Of a DNA stretch of 64,000 bases, positions 45,432 through 54,002 are shown one piece after another; position 1 is the first letter of the stretch; each line of letters opens with the position of its first letter. Made by a program: the position numbers and the translations under genes. The notes beneath the pieces were generated by a model. It made no database searches. It was not told the origin of the DNA and worked only from the letters and a program-made list of their open reading frames with translations. The DNA is taken from the NCBI GenBank assembly GCA_019873655.1, contig JAIOAU010000016.1, positions 1 through 64,000 on the forward strand, read 5' to 3'. The DNA is from Chloroflexota bacterium (GTDB lineage Bacteria; Chloroflexota; Anaerolineae; Anaerolineales; Villigracilaceae).

Positions 45432-45902
45432 TCAACTCATCTCCCACACCGGTTCACCTGCCAGGATGCGGCGAATCTGGTCCGGGAAACGATCGGGATC
45501 GAGCGGCTTTCCCAAGAATCCGTCAAAGCCGGCCTCGCGGGCCTTGTTCATCTGCTCCAAACTGGCCTCGGCGGTCACGGCGACGATCGGGATGCTCTTG
45601 AGCCGCTCGGAGGAGCGGATTTTTCGCAGCGCGCCGTAACCGTCTTCGTAGGGCAGGCGGATGTCCATCAGAATCAGGTCCAGGCGCGGCAGGGTGTCGG
45701 CGTATTCGACCACTTCGTAGCCGGACGTCTTCCACTCGCAGTGGATTCCCAGAAAGCCCAGCATGCGGGCAATCAGGACAAAGTTGGCCACGTTGTCTTC
45801 CACGACCAGCACGGTGGCGTCTTTGGGGATGGCGGTTTTGCGGCCGGTCTGGGTTTCGGCGTTGGGGTTTCGGGCGGTATCTTGAGGGTCGTTGGCGCTC
45901 AT
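45432..45902 (-). CDS. Single-domain response regulator (DivK/CheY-like), second of pair
   Basis: A 156-residue protein: a 28-residue polar extension and then a receiver with VLVVEDN, acceptor Asp80 in LILMDIRLPYEDGYG, VAVTAEA and the conserved Lys in GFLGKPL. There is no output domain. It probably receives phosphate from the operon's hybrid kinase or acts as a diffusible messenger or phosphate sink. Its start overlaps the first regulator's stop (ATGA). Confidence 0.9.
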   Translation of the reverse strand: MSANDPQDTARNPNAETQTGRKTAIPKDATVLVVEDNVANFVLIARMLGFLGIHCEWKTSGYEVVEYADTLPRLDLILMDIRLPYEDGYGALRKIRSSERLKSIPIVAVTAEASLEQMNKAREAGFDGFLGKPLDPDRFPDQIRRILAGEPVWEMS

Positions 45903-46273
45903 CTTTTCCTCATGTATCGTTCGATTTGCTGCGGCAGCAGGTCGATATCCACGGGCTTTTGGATATAGCCGTCACAGCCTGCCTCGAGAGATTTTTCGCG
46001 ATCGCCGCGCATCACATTGGCGGTCAGGGCCACGATGGGGGTGTTCTCGAAACCCGGCATGCCGCGTATGCGGGCGGTCAGCGTGTAACCGTCTATATCC
46101 GGCATATTGATGTCCATGAGAATCAAATCGGGCTTGAGTTCTTTGAGCCTTTCCAGGGCCTGGGTGGCGTTCTCGGCTTCCATGACCTCGTAGCCCTCGG
46201 CCATCAAGATGCGGCGGATGAGAGTCCGGTTGTCCAGATTGTCCTCGACGTAAAGAATAGTTCCGTTGCTCAT
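45899..46273 (-). CDS. Single-domain response regulator (DivK-like), first gene of the sensor operon
   Basis: A 124-residue receiver, the DivK length: ILYVEDN, acceptor Asp54 in LILMDINMPDIDGY, VALTANVM and the conserved Lys in GYIQKPVD. There is no effector domain. Two starts are possible: ATG 46273, which fits homology, or TTG 46285, which lies at better distance from GGAGG and would add four residues. It opens the operon behind a TATAAT box. Confidence 0.9.
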   Translation of the reverse strand: MSNGTILYVEDNLDNRTLIRRILMAEGYEVMEAENATQALERLKELKPDLILMDINMPDIDGYTLTARIRGMPGFENTPIVALTANVMRGDREKSLEAGCDGYIQKPVDIDLLPQQIERYMRKR

Positions 46274-46299
46274 GGTCGCAATCAATCCTCCGATATCTC

Positions 46300-46305
46300 A
46301 TTATA
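46300..46305 (-). promoter_or_regulatory. -10 box of the 31-kb sensor operon
   Basis: A perfect TATAAT on the minus strand, 27 bases before the first regulator's ATG; a weak ATGTGA stands 17 bases upstream of it. It is the best promoter candidate I saw for the whole sensor operon, as the internal gaps are all short. Confidence 0.5.
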
Positions 46306-46374
46306 TTCGGCCTCCCCGCGCGTCACATAACAGCATCCTTGCAATCCCATTCGGACTGCGGATTTTCCCGAATC

Positions 46375-46383
46375 TGGTATGAT
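46375..46383 (+). promoter_or_regulatory. Extended -10 promoter of the mutarotase-tkt genes
   Basis: TGGTATGAT matches an extended -10 (TGnTATAAT with one mismatch), 32 bases before the ATG at 46416, which is itself preceded by TTGGAGG. Confidence 0.45.
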
Positions 46384-46415
46384 AGCCCTATCTCTCGTGT
46401 CTTCTTGGAGGCGAC

Positions 46416-47306
46416 ATGTCAGGAGATTTTCATGGCCTGAAGACGCGTTCGCTGCAAAACGAGCATCTGCGTCTGGACTATCTGACCGAGGCTGGGCCGC
46501 GTCTCGTGCGCCTCTTCCGCGCCGGGTCGGACGAGAATCTGCTGGCCGACGTCTTCGATTTCACCGTCCCGACCCCCTGGGGCGACTACGCCTTCCTGGG
46601 CGGTCACCGCCTGTGGTATGCGCCCGAGGAGATGCCGCGCACCTACCTCCCCGATCTGGAGGGGTTGCATGCCGAGGAATTTCCTGGCGGGGTGCGTCTT
46701 TCTCGTCCGGCGCCGCCCCAGACCGGGATTGCCAAGGCGCTCGAAGTGCGCCTCCTCGCCGACCGCCCGGCCCTGACTCTCCTGCACGAACTGCGCAACG
46801 ACGGCGCGTCTCCGGTCGAACTGGCCCCCTGGGCCTTGACCCAGTTGCCGCTCGGCGGAACGGCCATTTTGCCCCTGGCGGCCGAGCCGCTCGATTCCCC
46901 CGGTCTGCTTCCGAACCGCAATCTGGTGCTCTGGCCGTACACCTCCCTGGCCGACGACCGTCTGCGCTTGACCGATCAGGCCATCCTTGTCCGCGCCGAG
47001 GGGCGCATGCCGCCGCTCAAGGTCGGCTGCGCCTGTCTGCCGGGCTGGATGGCCTACTGGCGGGCAGGCGTCCTGTTCGTGAAACGCTTTCGTCATCACG
47101 CCGGGGCTGATTATCCCGATTTCGGCTCCAGCGCCGAATCGTACTGCGGCGACCGGTTCATCGAGTTGGAAAGTCTTGGGCCGCTGGTCCGCCTCGAACC
47201 GGGGCAGACGGTCTGCCACGAGGAATCTTGGGAACTGTATCCCGCTTGGGATTTGCCTTTTATCTCTGATGCCATCCGCGCCGTTCTGGAACGCGAAATT
47301 CTTTGA
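46416..47306 (+). CDS. Galactose-mutarotase-like beta-sandwich protein (DUF4380-like)
   Basis: A 296-residue soluble protein, rich in beta strands. It has an early LTEAGPRLVRLFRAG segment, a FLGGHRLWYAPEE motif (the GGHR-LW-APE signature I associate with the DUF4380 mutarotase-like group), a KALEVRLLADRPALTLLHELRNDG strand pair and a C-terminal CGDRFIELESLGPLVRLEPG like aldose 1-epimerases. It may bind or interconvert sugars; no catalytic activity can be claimed. It lies 12 bases upstream of transketolase, so a sugar role is plausible. Confidence 0.7.
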   Translation: MSGDFHGLKTRSLQNEHLRLDYLTEAGPRLVRLFRAGSDENLLADVFDFTVPTPWGDYAFLGGHRLWYAPEEMPRTYLPDLEGLHAEEFPGGVRLSRPAPPQTGIAKALEVRLLADRPALTLLHELRNDGASPVELAPWALTQLPLGGTAILPLAAEPLDSPGLLPNRNLVLWPYTSLADDRLRLTDQAILVRAEGRMPPLKVGCACLPGWMAYWRAGVLFVKRFRHHAGADYPDFGSSAESYCGDRFIELESLGPLVRLEPGQTVCHEESWELYPAWDLPFISDAIRAVLEREIL

Positions 47307-47318
47307 GGAGCATGTTCG

Positions 47319-49325
47319 ATGTCCAACCCTGCCGATTTACAGACCCGCGCCATCCACACCCTGCGATTTCTCTCGGCCGATGCCATCCAGCAGGCCAATT
47401 CGGGCCACCCCGGCCTGCCGATGGGCTGCGCCGCCATCGCCTACACGGTCTGGACCCGCCATCTGCGTCACAACCCGCGCAACCCCGCCTGGCCGAACCG
47501 CGACCGCTTCATCCTCTCCGGCGGACACGGCAGCATGCTGCTTTACGCCCTCCTCCACCTGACGGGCTACGACCTGCCCCTGGACGAATTGAAGCGGTTC
47601 CGTCAGTGGGGCAGCCGCACGCCCGGCCATCCCGAATACGGCCTGACCCCCGGCGTGGAGGCCACCACCGGCCCGCTCGGCCAGGGGTTTGCCAACGGCG
47701 TCGGCATGGCAGTGGCCGAGGCCCATCTGGCGGCGACCTTCAACCGCCCCGGCCATCTCGTGGTCGATCATTTCATCTATGCTCTCGTCACCGACGGCGA
47801 TCTGATGGAGGGCATCACCGCCGAAGCGGCCTCGCTCGCCGGACATCTGCGCCTGGGCAAGTTGATCTACCTCTACGATGACAACCGCATCTCGATCGAC
47901 GGCTCCACCGACCTCGCCTTCACCGAAGACCGCGCCGCCCGTTTCGCGGCTTACGGCTGGCACGTGCAGCACGTCGCCGACGGCAACGACGTCGAGGCCA
48001 TCGACGCCGCCATCCGCGCCGCCCAGGCCGATCCGCGCCCGTCGCTCATCGTTTGCCGGACGATCATCGGCTACGGCGCGCCGACCAAACAGGGCACGAA
48101 CAAAGTCCACGGCGAGCCGCTCGGCGACCAGGAACTGAACGCCGCCAAGCAGGCCCTCGGCTGGCCGCAGGAACCGCGCTTTTTCATCCCCGACGACGTG
48201 CTGGCTTTCTATCGCCAGGCGCTCGAGCGCGGCGCTGCGCTCGAGGCCGAGTGGCAGGAGCGGATGACCGCCTACCGCGCCGCCTTCCCCGCCGAGGCCG
48301 CCGAACTGGAGCGCCGCCTGGCCGGCAGACTGCCCCAAGACTGGCAGGCCGATTTGCCCGTCTTCCCGCCCGATTCCAAGGGGATGGGGACGCGGGTCGC
48401 CTCCGGCAAGGTCATCAACGCCCTGGCGCCCCGCCTGCCCGAACTGTTCGGCGGCTCGGCCGATCTGGCCCCCTCGACCAAGACCTGGATCGAGGGCCAG
48501 CCGGCCTTTCAAGCCGAGACTCCTCTCGGCCGCAACTTCCATTTCGGGGTGCGCGAGCACGCCATGGGGGCGATGGTCAACGGCCTGGCGCTCCACGGCG
48601 GCCTGATTCCCTACGGCGCAACTTTCCTTGTCTTTGCCGATTACATGCGCCCGGCGCTGCGGCTGGCCGCCCTCTCCCATTATCCGAGCATTTGGGTCTT
48701 TACCCACGACAGCATCGGGGTGGGGGAGGACGGCCCCACCCATCAGCCGGTCGAACACCTGGCCGCGTTGCGCGCCATTCCGGGGCTGGTCGTCATCCGC
48801 CCGGCGGACGCCAACGAGACCGCCGCCGCCTGGAAAGTGGCCGTCGAGAGACGCCGCGGCCCGACGGCCCTCATCCTGACCCGCCAGAACGTTCCGACCC
48901 TCGACCGCAGCCTGTACGCCCCGGCCGACGGCCTGGCGCGCGGCGCTTACGTCCTGGCCGATCTCGGCGACGGCGAGCCGGACCTGATTCTGATGGCTTC
49001 CGGTTCCGAAGTCCATTTGATCGTCGAGGCGGGTCTGCGCCTGGCGGCCGAGGCCCGAAATGTGCGCCTGGTCTCTTTCCCCTCGTGGGAGTTGTTCGCC
49101 GCCCAGGACGAGTCCTACCGCGAACTCGTCCTGCCGCGGCGCGTCAAGAAGCGCCTGGCCGTGGAGGCCGGCGTCAGCCTGGGCTGGGAGCGTTGGGTCG
49201 GGGCGGAAGGCGCAGTCCTGGCGGTGGATCGCTTTGGCGCTTCTGCGCCGTTCGAGAAGATCTACCAGGCCTTCGGCCTGACGGTCGAGAATATCCTGGC
49301 CGCGGCCCAGCGACTGGGAGGCTGA
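47319..49325 (+). CDS. tkt: Transketolase
   Basis: A 668-residue enzyme of full length. The N-terminal region has [13 protein letters not shown] and [17 protein letters not shown]; the thiamine-diphosphate motif TDGDLMEGI... DDNRIS lies near residues 160-190. The middle domain has [20 protein letters not shown] and the C-terminal domain follows. It interconverts pentose-phosphate sugars by two-carbon transfer with ThDP and Mg. It appears co-transcribed with the mutarotase-like gene and ends in a terminator shared with the convergent GH42 gene. Confidence 0.96.
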   Translation: MSNPADLQTRAIHTLRFLSADAIQQANSGHPGLPMGCAAIAYTVWTRHLRHNPRNPAWPNRDRFILSGGHGSMLLYALLHLTGYDLPLDELKRFRQWGSRTPGHPEYGLTPGVEATTGPLGQGFANGVGMAVAEAHLAATFNRPGHLVVDHFIYALVTDGDLMEGITAEAASLAGHLRLGKLIYLYDDNRISIDGSTDLAFTEDRAARFAAYGWHVQHVADGNDVEAIDAAIRAAQADPRPSLIVCRTIIGYGAPTKQGTNKVHGEPLGDQELNAAKQALGWPQEPRFFIPDDVLAFYRQALERGAALEAEWQERMTAYRAAFPAEAAELERRLAGRLPQDWQADLPVFPPDSKGMGTRVASGKVINALAPRLPELFGGSADLAPSTKTWIEGQPAFQAETPLGRNFHFGVREHAMGAMVNGLALHGGLIPYGATFLVFADYMRPALRLAALSHYPSIWVFTHDSIGVGEDGPTHQPVEHLAALRAIPGLVVIRPADANETAAAWKVAVERRRGPTALILTRQNVPTLDRSLYAPADGLARGAYVLADLGDGEPDLILMASGSEVHLIVEAGLRLAAEARNVRLVSFPSWELFAAQDESYRELVLPRRVKKRLAVEAGVSLGWERWVGAEGAVLAVDRFGASAPFEKIYQAFGLTVENILAAAQRLGG

Positions 49326-49335
49326 TTGACCTGCG

Positions 49336-49358
49336 GAGAGGCCGGCCTCTCTTTATTT
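49336..49358 (+). terminator. Terminator after transketolase
   Basis: The perfect 16-base palindrome GAGAGGCCGGCCTCTC (49336-49351) is followed by TTTATTT, 11 bases past the tkt stop. It overlaps the stop codon of the convergent GH42 gene. Confidence 0.7.
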
Positions 49359-51338
49359 CTCCCTTGTCAGCACCGCCGCGCTGTAGGATGGCAGGCTGAG
49401 CGTCCCGCGCGCCGCCTGCTTATGGAGATGCTCATAGCCCTCCCACGGCAGGCGGATTTTGGCTTCGTAGCGGTTGTGATTGATAACGATGTAGATGTCC
49501 GTCCCGTCCGGGCGGGTGCGGACGCGGATTTCCACCCCCGGCGGCGATTCGATTTGCGGGACTTCCGCCGCGTTCAGGATGCGGGCCATCAATTTGTCCT
49601 GGGCGGCCGAGTCCAGGTTGACGCCCACGTACCACACCCGGCCGGGGCCGATTTCCCTCTCCGTGATGGCGGGCTGTCCATCGAGCCAGCCGTTGCAGGG
49701 TCCGTAACGGGCGACGACGCTGCACTCCGGCGCGAGCGGTTTGAGCCGCTCGGCCCACAGCAGGCTGCTGCCCCGCAGTCCTTCCCCCTGCACCGGGACC
49801 GGCGTTTCGAGGGCGTAATAGTCCTCCACCTCGACCCCGGCCAGGTCGGCGAGCGGGCCGGGCGGACGGGAGGGCAGGAGGGCGTTGTATTCGTCCTTGA
49901 CGCCCGTGCGGATGGTGAGGACGAGATGCCCGCCGTTCTCGACAAAGGCTTTCAACTGCCGGACGCGGGTCTCGTTCAGGATGGCCAGCGCCGGGGCGAT
50001 GACCAGCCGGTAGCCGTCGAGCGGCTGGTCGGCGTGCAGGACGTCCACGTTGACGTTGCGGGCCGCCAGCGGACGGTAATAGTGGGTGAAATGTTCCACG
50101 TAATCGAAGTCGCGGTGATGACGCTGCGCCTCCAGCGACCAGCGGCTGTCGTAGTCGTTGAGCATGGCCACCCGGGCACGGACCTCGGAGCCGCTCAGCA
50201 GGTCCGAGACCGCGGCAAACTCCCGCGCCAGCCACTGCGCTTCCTGGTAGAAGGGCCGCGGCCGGCCGGACGGGTCTACGAGCGTGCCGTGGTATTGTTC
50301 TTGCCCGCCCAGCGCCGAGCGCCACTGCCAGTAGAGGACGGCGTCCGCCCCGTGGGCGACGGCGTGCCAGGCCATGGCGTGGGCCTCGCCCATGTACAGC
50401 GAGTTGTTGACGCCCGCCCAGTTGACGTTGCCGGGCTGGGTCTCCATCAGCCAGAAGTTCTTGCGCTTGAAGCCGCGCGTCAGGTCGTGGATGACGCCCT
50501 TCGTCAGCGGATCGTTGTGGCCGCTGCCGATGTACCAGTCCCAGGCGGCCAGGTCGAGGTCGGCGGTGAGTTCATAATGGTCGAAACCGCCGAACCAGCC
50601 CATGAAGTTGTGCGTCACCCAGTCGGACGGTTTCAGGCGCGGGCGCAGGGCGTCCAGTTGGAGTTTCTGGAAGCGGCGGTAACTGGCGCTGACGAAGCGC
50701 CGGAATTCGAGCATCAGGCCGGGGTTGTGCGGCCCGATGGGGAGGGGAATCTGCTCCCAGGCCGAGTAGGTCTGGCTCCAGTAGGCCGTCGTCCAGCGGG
50801 CGTTCAGATGGTCCAGCGAGCCGTATTTCTGGCGCAGGAACTTCTGGAATTCCAGGCGGCAGGTATCGCAGTAGCAGACGCGGTTGTATTCGTTGTCGAT
50901 TTGCCAGCCGATGACGTGCGGATTCGGGCCGAAGCGTTTCGCCATGGCCTCGACCAGACGCCTGACCGCGGCGTGGAAGTCCGGCGAATTGACGCAGTAG
51001 TGACAGCGGTTGCCGAATTGCACCCGCCGGCCGGTCTCGTCCACGGCCAGGCTGTCAGGATACTTCGTTACCAGCCAGGCGGGCGGGGCGGCGGTCGGCG
51101 TGCCGAGGACGGTCAGGATGCCGTTCTCGGCCAGCAGGGCGATGGCGCGTTCGAGCCAGTCGAAGCGGTACCGGCCCTCCGACGGCTCCATCGTCGACCA
51201 GGCGAATTCGGCCATGCGCACGACCGTCAGCCCGGCTTCTTTCATCAAGCGGATGTCTTCCGGCCAGCGTTCTTCCGGCCAGTGTTCGGGGTAATAAGCG
51301 GCCCCGATGTGCAGGCGGGAGGGAGGTAGCGTGTTCAT
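49353..51338 (-). CDS. Beta-galactosidase, glycoside hydrolase family 42
   Basis: A 661-residue intracellular enzyme (no signal peptide). It starts with AAYYPEHWPEERWPEDIRLMKEAGLTVVRMAEFAW, typical of GH42. The acid/base is Glu150 in GWQIDNEY and the nucleophile Glu299 in WLMETQPGNVNW. The Zn-binding Cys cluster of the family is visible (Cys112 and a CYCDTC group at 155-160). A trimerisation domain and a C-terminal beta-sandwich complete it. I chose ATG 51338 because AGGAG lies six bases upstream; ATG 51344 would directly touch it. It hydrolyses beta-galactosides. A cre/LacI-like site precedes it. Confidence 0.93.
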   Translation of the reverse strand: MNTLPPSRLHIGAAYYPEHWPEERWPEDIRLMKEAGLTVVRMAEFAWSTMEPSEGRYRFDWLERAIALLAENGILTVLGTPTAAPPAWLVTKYPDSLAVDETGRRVQFGNRCHYCVNSPDFHAAVRRLVEAMAKRFGPNPHVIGWQIDNEYNRVCYCDTCRLEFQKFLRQKYGSLDHLNARWTTAYWSQTYSAWEQIPLPIGPHNPGLMLEFRRFVSASYRRFQKLQLDALRPRLKPSDWVTHNFMGWFGGFDHYELTADLDLAAWDWYIGSGHNDPLTKGVIHDLTRGFKRKNFWLMETQPGNVNWAGVNNSLYMGEAHAMAWHAVAHGADAVLYWQWRSALGGQEQYHGTLVDPSGRPRPFYQEAQWLAREFAAVSDLLSGSEVRARVAMLNDYDSRWSLEAQRHHRDFDYVEHFTHYYRPLAARNVNVDVLHADQPLDGYRLVIAPALAILNETRVRQLKAFVENGGHLVLTIRTGVKDEYNALLPSRPPGPLADLAGVEVEDYYALETPVPVQGEGLRGSSLLWAERLKPLAPECSVVARYGPCNGWLDGQPAITEREIGPGRVWYVGVNLDSAAQDKLMARILNAAEVPQIESPPGVEIRVRTRPDGTDIYIVINHNRYEAKIRLPWEGYEHLHKQAARGTLSLPSYSAAVLTREK

Positions 51339-51369
51339 CGGCATCTCCTGGATTGCGTGTAGCCAGTAT

Positions 51370-51383
51370 GGGTAACGGTTTCA
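51370..51383 (-). promoter_or_regulatory. Weak LacI/CcpA-type operator candidate upstream of GH42
   Basis: Read on the minus strand, TGAAACCGTTACCC matches 12 of 14 positions of the cre-type consensus TGWAANCGNTNWCA. It lies 32 bases upstream of the GH42 start. The match is imperfect and no regulator gene is in the window. Confidence 0.3.
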
Positions 51384-51419
51384 AGCGCCAAAGTTCAGCG
51401 TTTCCGGATATAATGAAAG

Positions 51420-51440
51420 ACCGGCTCAAGGCGAGCCGGT
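51420..51440 (-). terminator. Terminator downstream of tRNA-Gly
   Basis: On the minus strand an 8-bp stem (ACCGGCTC with GAGCCGGT, 5-base loop) is followed by CTTTCATT, beginning 10 bases past the tRNA 3' end. Confidence 0.7.
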
Positions 51441-51450
51441 TTGCGGTAGA

Positions 51451-51521
51451 GCGGGCGATGGGATTCGAACCCACGATATCATGCTTGGGAAGCATGCGTT
51501 CTACCACTGAACTACGCCCGC
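51451..51521 (-). tRNA. tRNA-Gly (anticodon CCC)
   Basis: A 71-base cloverleaf on the minus strand. The acceptor arm is GCGGGCG with CGCCCGC, the D arm GTTC-AGTGGTA-GAAC, the anticodon stem CATGC with GCATG around the loop TTCCCAA (anticodon CCC, reading GGG), a 5-base variable loop, and the T arm GTGGG-TTCGAAT-CCCAT. CCA is not encoded. Its own promoter and terminator flank it. Confidence 0.96.
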
Positions 51522-51533
51522 AGAGCAGCCCCG

Positions 51534-51562
51534 ATTATAGCGGGCGCGGGGGGCGGCGTCAA
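51534..51562 (-). promoter_or_regulatory. Sigma-70 promoter of tRNA-Gly
   Basis: TTGACG (51557-51562) and TATAAT (51534-51539) on the minus strand with exactly 17 bases between, 12 bases before the mature tRNA 5' end. The spacer is almost all G/C. Confidence 0.8.
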
Positions 51563-51693
51563 GCGCCCATATGTGGCCGAATCGGCCAAAATATCGCCGT
51601 ATTCGCCAGATATGCCTGGCAGAAACAGCGGTATTATGCCCATGAAAACGAAAGTCGAGCGAAAATGGAATCTTGCCTCCCTTGGTGGTTGTG

Positions 51694-51797
51694 ATAACCG
51701 CCATGACGTAAAGACGCCAAAGGAAATAAAGACCGCCAAGACCTGCTCTTGGCGGATTTGATGTCTTTCTTGGCGCTCTCCGCGCCTTGGCGGTTAA
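51694..51797. repeat. Imperfect palindrome built of CGCCAAG-type units
   Basis: The two halves mirror each other. The centre is a perfect 9-bp stem CCGCCAAGA (51733-51741) with TCTTGGCGG (51747-51755). Outward come CGCCAA (51715-51720) opposite TTGGCG (51770-51775), and AACCGCC (51696-51702) opposite GGCGGTT (51789-51795). The arms differ in between. It ends next to the stop codon of the prenyl synthase gene and could act as its 3' hairpin. Similar CGCCAAG-rich intergenic elements are, from memory, common in related genomes. Confidence 0.6.
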
Positions 51798-51806
51798 CGT
51801 GATTCG

Positions 51807-52820
51807 TCACGCCTGCCGGCCGAGCAGTTTCTGGGTCAATTCGAACAGGGCGTCGCCGGCCTCGCCCTGGGGGTCGGCGGTGCGCAGGGCGGCCAGGGCC
51901 AGGTCGGTCATCTGGTCGGCGGTTTCCTGGGTCAGGAGTTTGACGCCTTCGGCGGCCAGCCGGTCGGCCAGGGCGGGGACCTCCTCCGGCCGAATCGGCC
52001 CCTCGGCCCAGCGCCGGGCAAACGCGCCGCCTTTGGCCAGTCCGGCCAGCACGGGGAAGGACTTCTTGCCGGTCGCCAGGTCCGACTCGGCCGATTTGCC
52101 GGTCAGGGCGCTGTCGCCCCAGATGCCCAGGTAATCGTCCTGCACCTGGAAGGCCAGCCCCAGATAGTTGCCGAAACTCTTGTAGGAGGCCTGGACGGTT
52201 TCGTCCGCGCCGCCCAGGACGGCGCCGATTTCACAGCAGGCGGCCAGCAGGGCGGCGGTCTTGCCGGCGACCATCGGCCAGTAGGCTTCCAGGCTCAAGT
52301 CGGCGCGCTGTTCGTAGGCGATGTCCAGGAACTGGCCGCGGGTCAGGTCGAGGCAGGTTTCGTCGAAGAGGCGGAAGACTTTCAGGATGGTCTCGGGCGG
52401 GAATTTTCCTTCCAGGTCGGCCAGGGCCAGGTGGGCGAGGACGAACAGCCCGTCGCCGGCGTTGATGGCCTGGGGCATGCCCCAGCGCTTCCAGACGGTG
52501 GGACGGCCGCGGCGCAGGTCGCTGTTGTCCTGGATGTCGTCGTGGACGAGGGAGAAGTTGTGGATGAGTTCGACGGCCGCCGCCGCCGGAATTGCGTGTA
52601 GCCAATTCCCCCCAGACGCCTGACAAGATAACAGCACCAGCAAAGGCCGCACCCGTTTGCCGGTCGCCTCCGGCCCGGCGCCCTCACCGCTCCAGCCCAT
52701 GTGGTAGGTCAGCATCTCGTGATAGGCCTGCGTGTGCGGCTGGTTCAACCGGGCGACGACGCGCTGCAACTCCGCCTCGAGGGCGGGTAGCATTTCGGCG
52801 GTCAGTTCGTTCAGGCTCAT
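51807..52820 (-). CDS. Trans-polyprenyl diphosphate synthase
   Basis: A 337-residue protein with the first aspartate motif LVHDDIQDNSDLRRG (DDxxD, Asp94-98), the GKRVRPLLVLLSC basic motif before it, and the second motif QVQDDYLGIWGD. These enzymes chain IPP onto an allylic diphosphate; the product length (GGPP or longer) cannot be told safely. GGAGG precedes the ATG. It is the last gene of a minus-strand series with two lipoproteins and a TIM-barrel protein, and supplies the same isoprenoid route as the IPP isomerase at 55909. Confidence 0.9.
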   Translation of the reverse strand: MSLNELTAEMLPALEAELQRVVARLNQPHTQAYHEMLTYHMGWSGEGAGPEATGKRVRPLLVLLSCQASGGNWLHAIPAAAAVELIHNFSLVHDDIQDNSDLRRGRPTVWKRWGMPQAINAGDGLFVLAHLALADLEGKFPPETILKVFRLFDETCLDLTRGQFLDIAYEQRADLSLEAYWPMVAGKTAALLAACCEIGAVLGGADETVQASYKSFGNYLGLAFQVQDDYLGIWGDSALTGKSAESDLATGKKSFPVLAGLAKGGAFARRWAEGPIRPEEVPALADRLAAEGVKLLTQETADQMTDLALAALRTADPQGEAGDALFELTQKLLGRQA

Positions 52821-52844
52821 GGTTTCCTCCGCGACCAGGGGATG

Positions 52845-54002
52845 TCAATGCCAAACAGCGCGAATGGTATCCAAATATTCGAGCGGTGTCAACCACAAAT
52901 CCCAGGAGATGACCAGCCCGTCAGCGGCGCGGCAGGCCTCCAGGTCGGCCTGCGCCTGGGCGGGCGTGATGCTGTGGACGCCCGGCAGATGGACCAACGC
53001 CGCCCCGGCCAGCAGCCGCCTGACGCCCATCTGCCGGCCGCGGGCAATTTCGATCCGCAGCGCCTCGGACCCCAGGCCGGCCTGCCGCAGGGAGTCGGAC
53101 TCCGTGGGGAGGGGCAGACCGCTGGCCGCCGTCAGCGCGGCGTGCGCCTCGGCGGGGTTCGCGCCGCGGCCGCTCAGCCAGTCCAGCAGGCCGAGCAATT
53201 CGAACGGCAGTCCGGCCGGGCCGAAGACGCGCGGGTAGGTCATCACTTTGATCCAATCGCAGACGGCGTCCAGGGCGGACAGGTCTTGCCCCACCATGCG
53301 GGTCAGGGCCGGCGAGAAGCAGTCCAGGCCGACCTCCAGCCCGGCCTGGGCAGCCTGACGAGCGGCGGTCTGCACCAGGCGGGTGATGCTGCGCTGGCGG
53401 AAGTCCAGGAAGGCGGCCAGGCGCGGGTCGCCGGGCGCGCCGAGCAGGCCGCGCACCAGGTCGAGGGGATCGGCGTCCAGGGCGCGGCGGGCAGCTTCGA
53501 GGTCCAGACCGGAGTCGGCGGCCAGGCGGGCGCAGGCGCGGCAGAAGCAGCCCAGGCGAGTCGTCGGGTCGGGGGCCGGGGAGGGGAAACGGATGCGGTC
53601 GAGGAAGACGCCGTCGAACAGGCCGCGGGCGGCGAGGGTCTCGATGCGTTCGGCGACGAATTCCGCCACGGCCGGACGGTTGGGGCAGACGAAGGTGAAT
53701 TCGGCCAGCCCGCCGTGGCCGGGGACGGGCGCGCCGCCCGGGCCGAGGACGGCCCATTCGGGCGGCAGGTCGAGGCGGCGCGCGCCGGTCAGCAGGGGCT
53801 GCCAGCGGAAGAGGCGCGCCCCGGCGCGGCGCGTCTCGGCGGCGACGGCCTCCTCGAGGGCGGGCGGCAGGTCCCAGCCGAGCAGAATCGCTTCGAGCGG
53901 CAGGCGGTCGAAGGCCTGGCGCAGACGGGCGCGCGCCTGGGCCGGGCCGGCGCCGCGCGGCCGGCTTTCGAGATACTGGGCGGCCAGCCGCGGCGCGTTC
54001 AT
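52845..54002 (-). CDS. Putative TIM-barrel glycosidase-like protein, unknown function
   Basis: A 385-residue soluble protein with no signal peptide. Several barrel-like strands are visible, including FTFVCPNRPAVAEFVAERIETLAARGLFDGVFLDRIRFPSP, where the Asp-Arg-Ile-Arg-Phe strand end is like those of putative glycosidases, and WIKVMTYPRVFGPAG. A Cys-x-Cys-x2-Cys group (CFCRAC) follows the FLDRIRFP strand, as in some cysteine-bearing glycosidases. The ATG at 54002 overlaps the upstream lipoprotein's stop (ATGA). The frame is open further upstream but carries no recognisable continuation. I cannot name a substrate. Confidence 0.65.
   Translation of the reverse strand: MNAPRLAAQYLESRPRGAGPAQARARLRQAFDRLPLEAILLGWDLPPALEEAVAAETRRAGARLFRWQPLLTGARRLDLPPEWAVLGPGGAPVPGHGGLAEFTFVCPNRPAVAEFVAERIETLAARGLFDGVFLDRIRFPSPAPDPTTRLGCFCRACARLAADSGLDLEAARRALDADPLDLVRGLLGAPGDPRLAAFLDFRQRSITRLVQTAARQAAQAGLEVGLDCFSPALTRMVGQDLSALDAVCDWIKVMTYPRVFGPAGLPFELLGLLDWLSGRGANPAEAHAALTAASGLPLPTESDSLRQAGLGSEALRIEIARGRQMGVRRLLAGAALVHLPGVHSITPAQAQADLEACRAADGLVISWDLWLTPLEYLDTIRAVWH

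Noticed and set aside
51353-51694. Short plus-strand frames around the tRNA and its promoter
   Set aside because: They cross a tRNA, its terminator and its promoter and have no ribosome-binding site or recognisable sequence.
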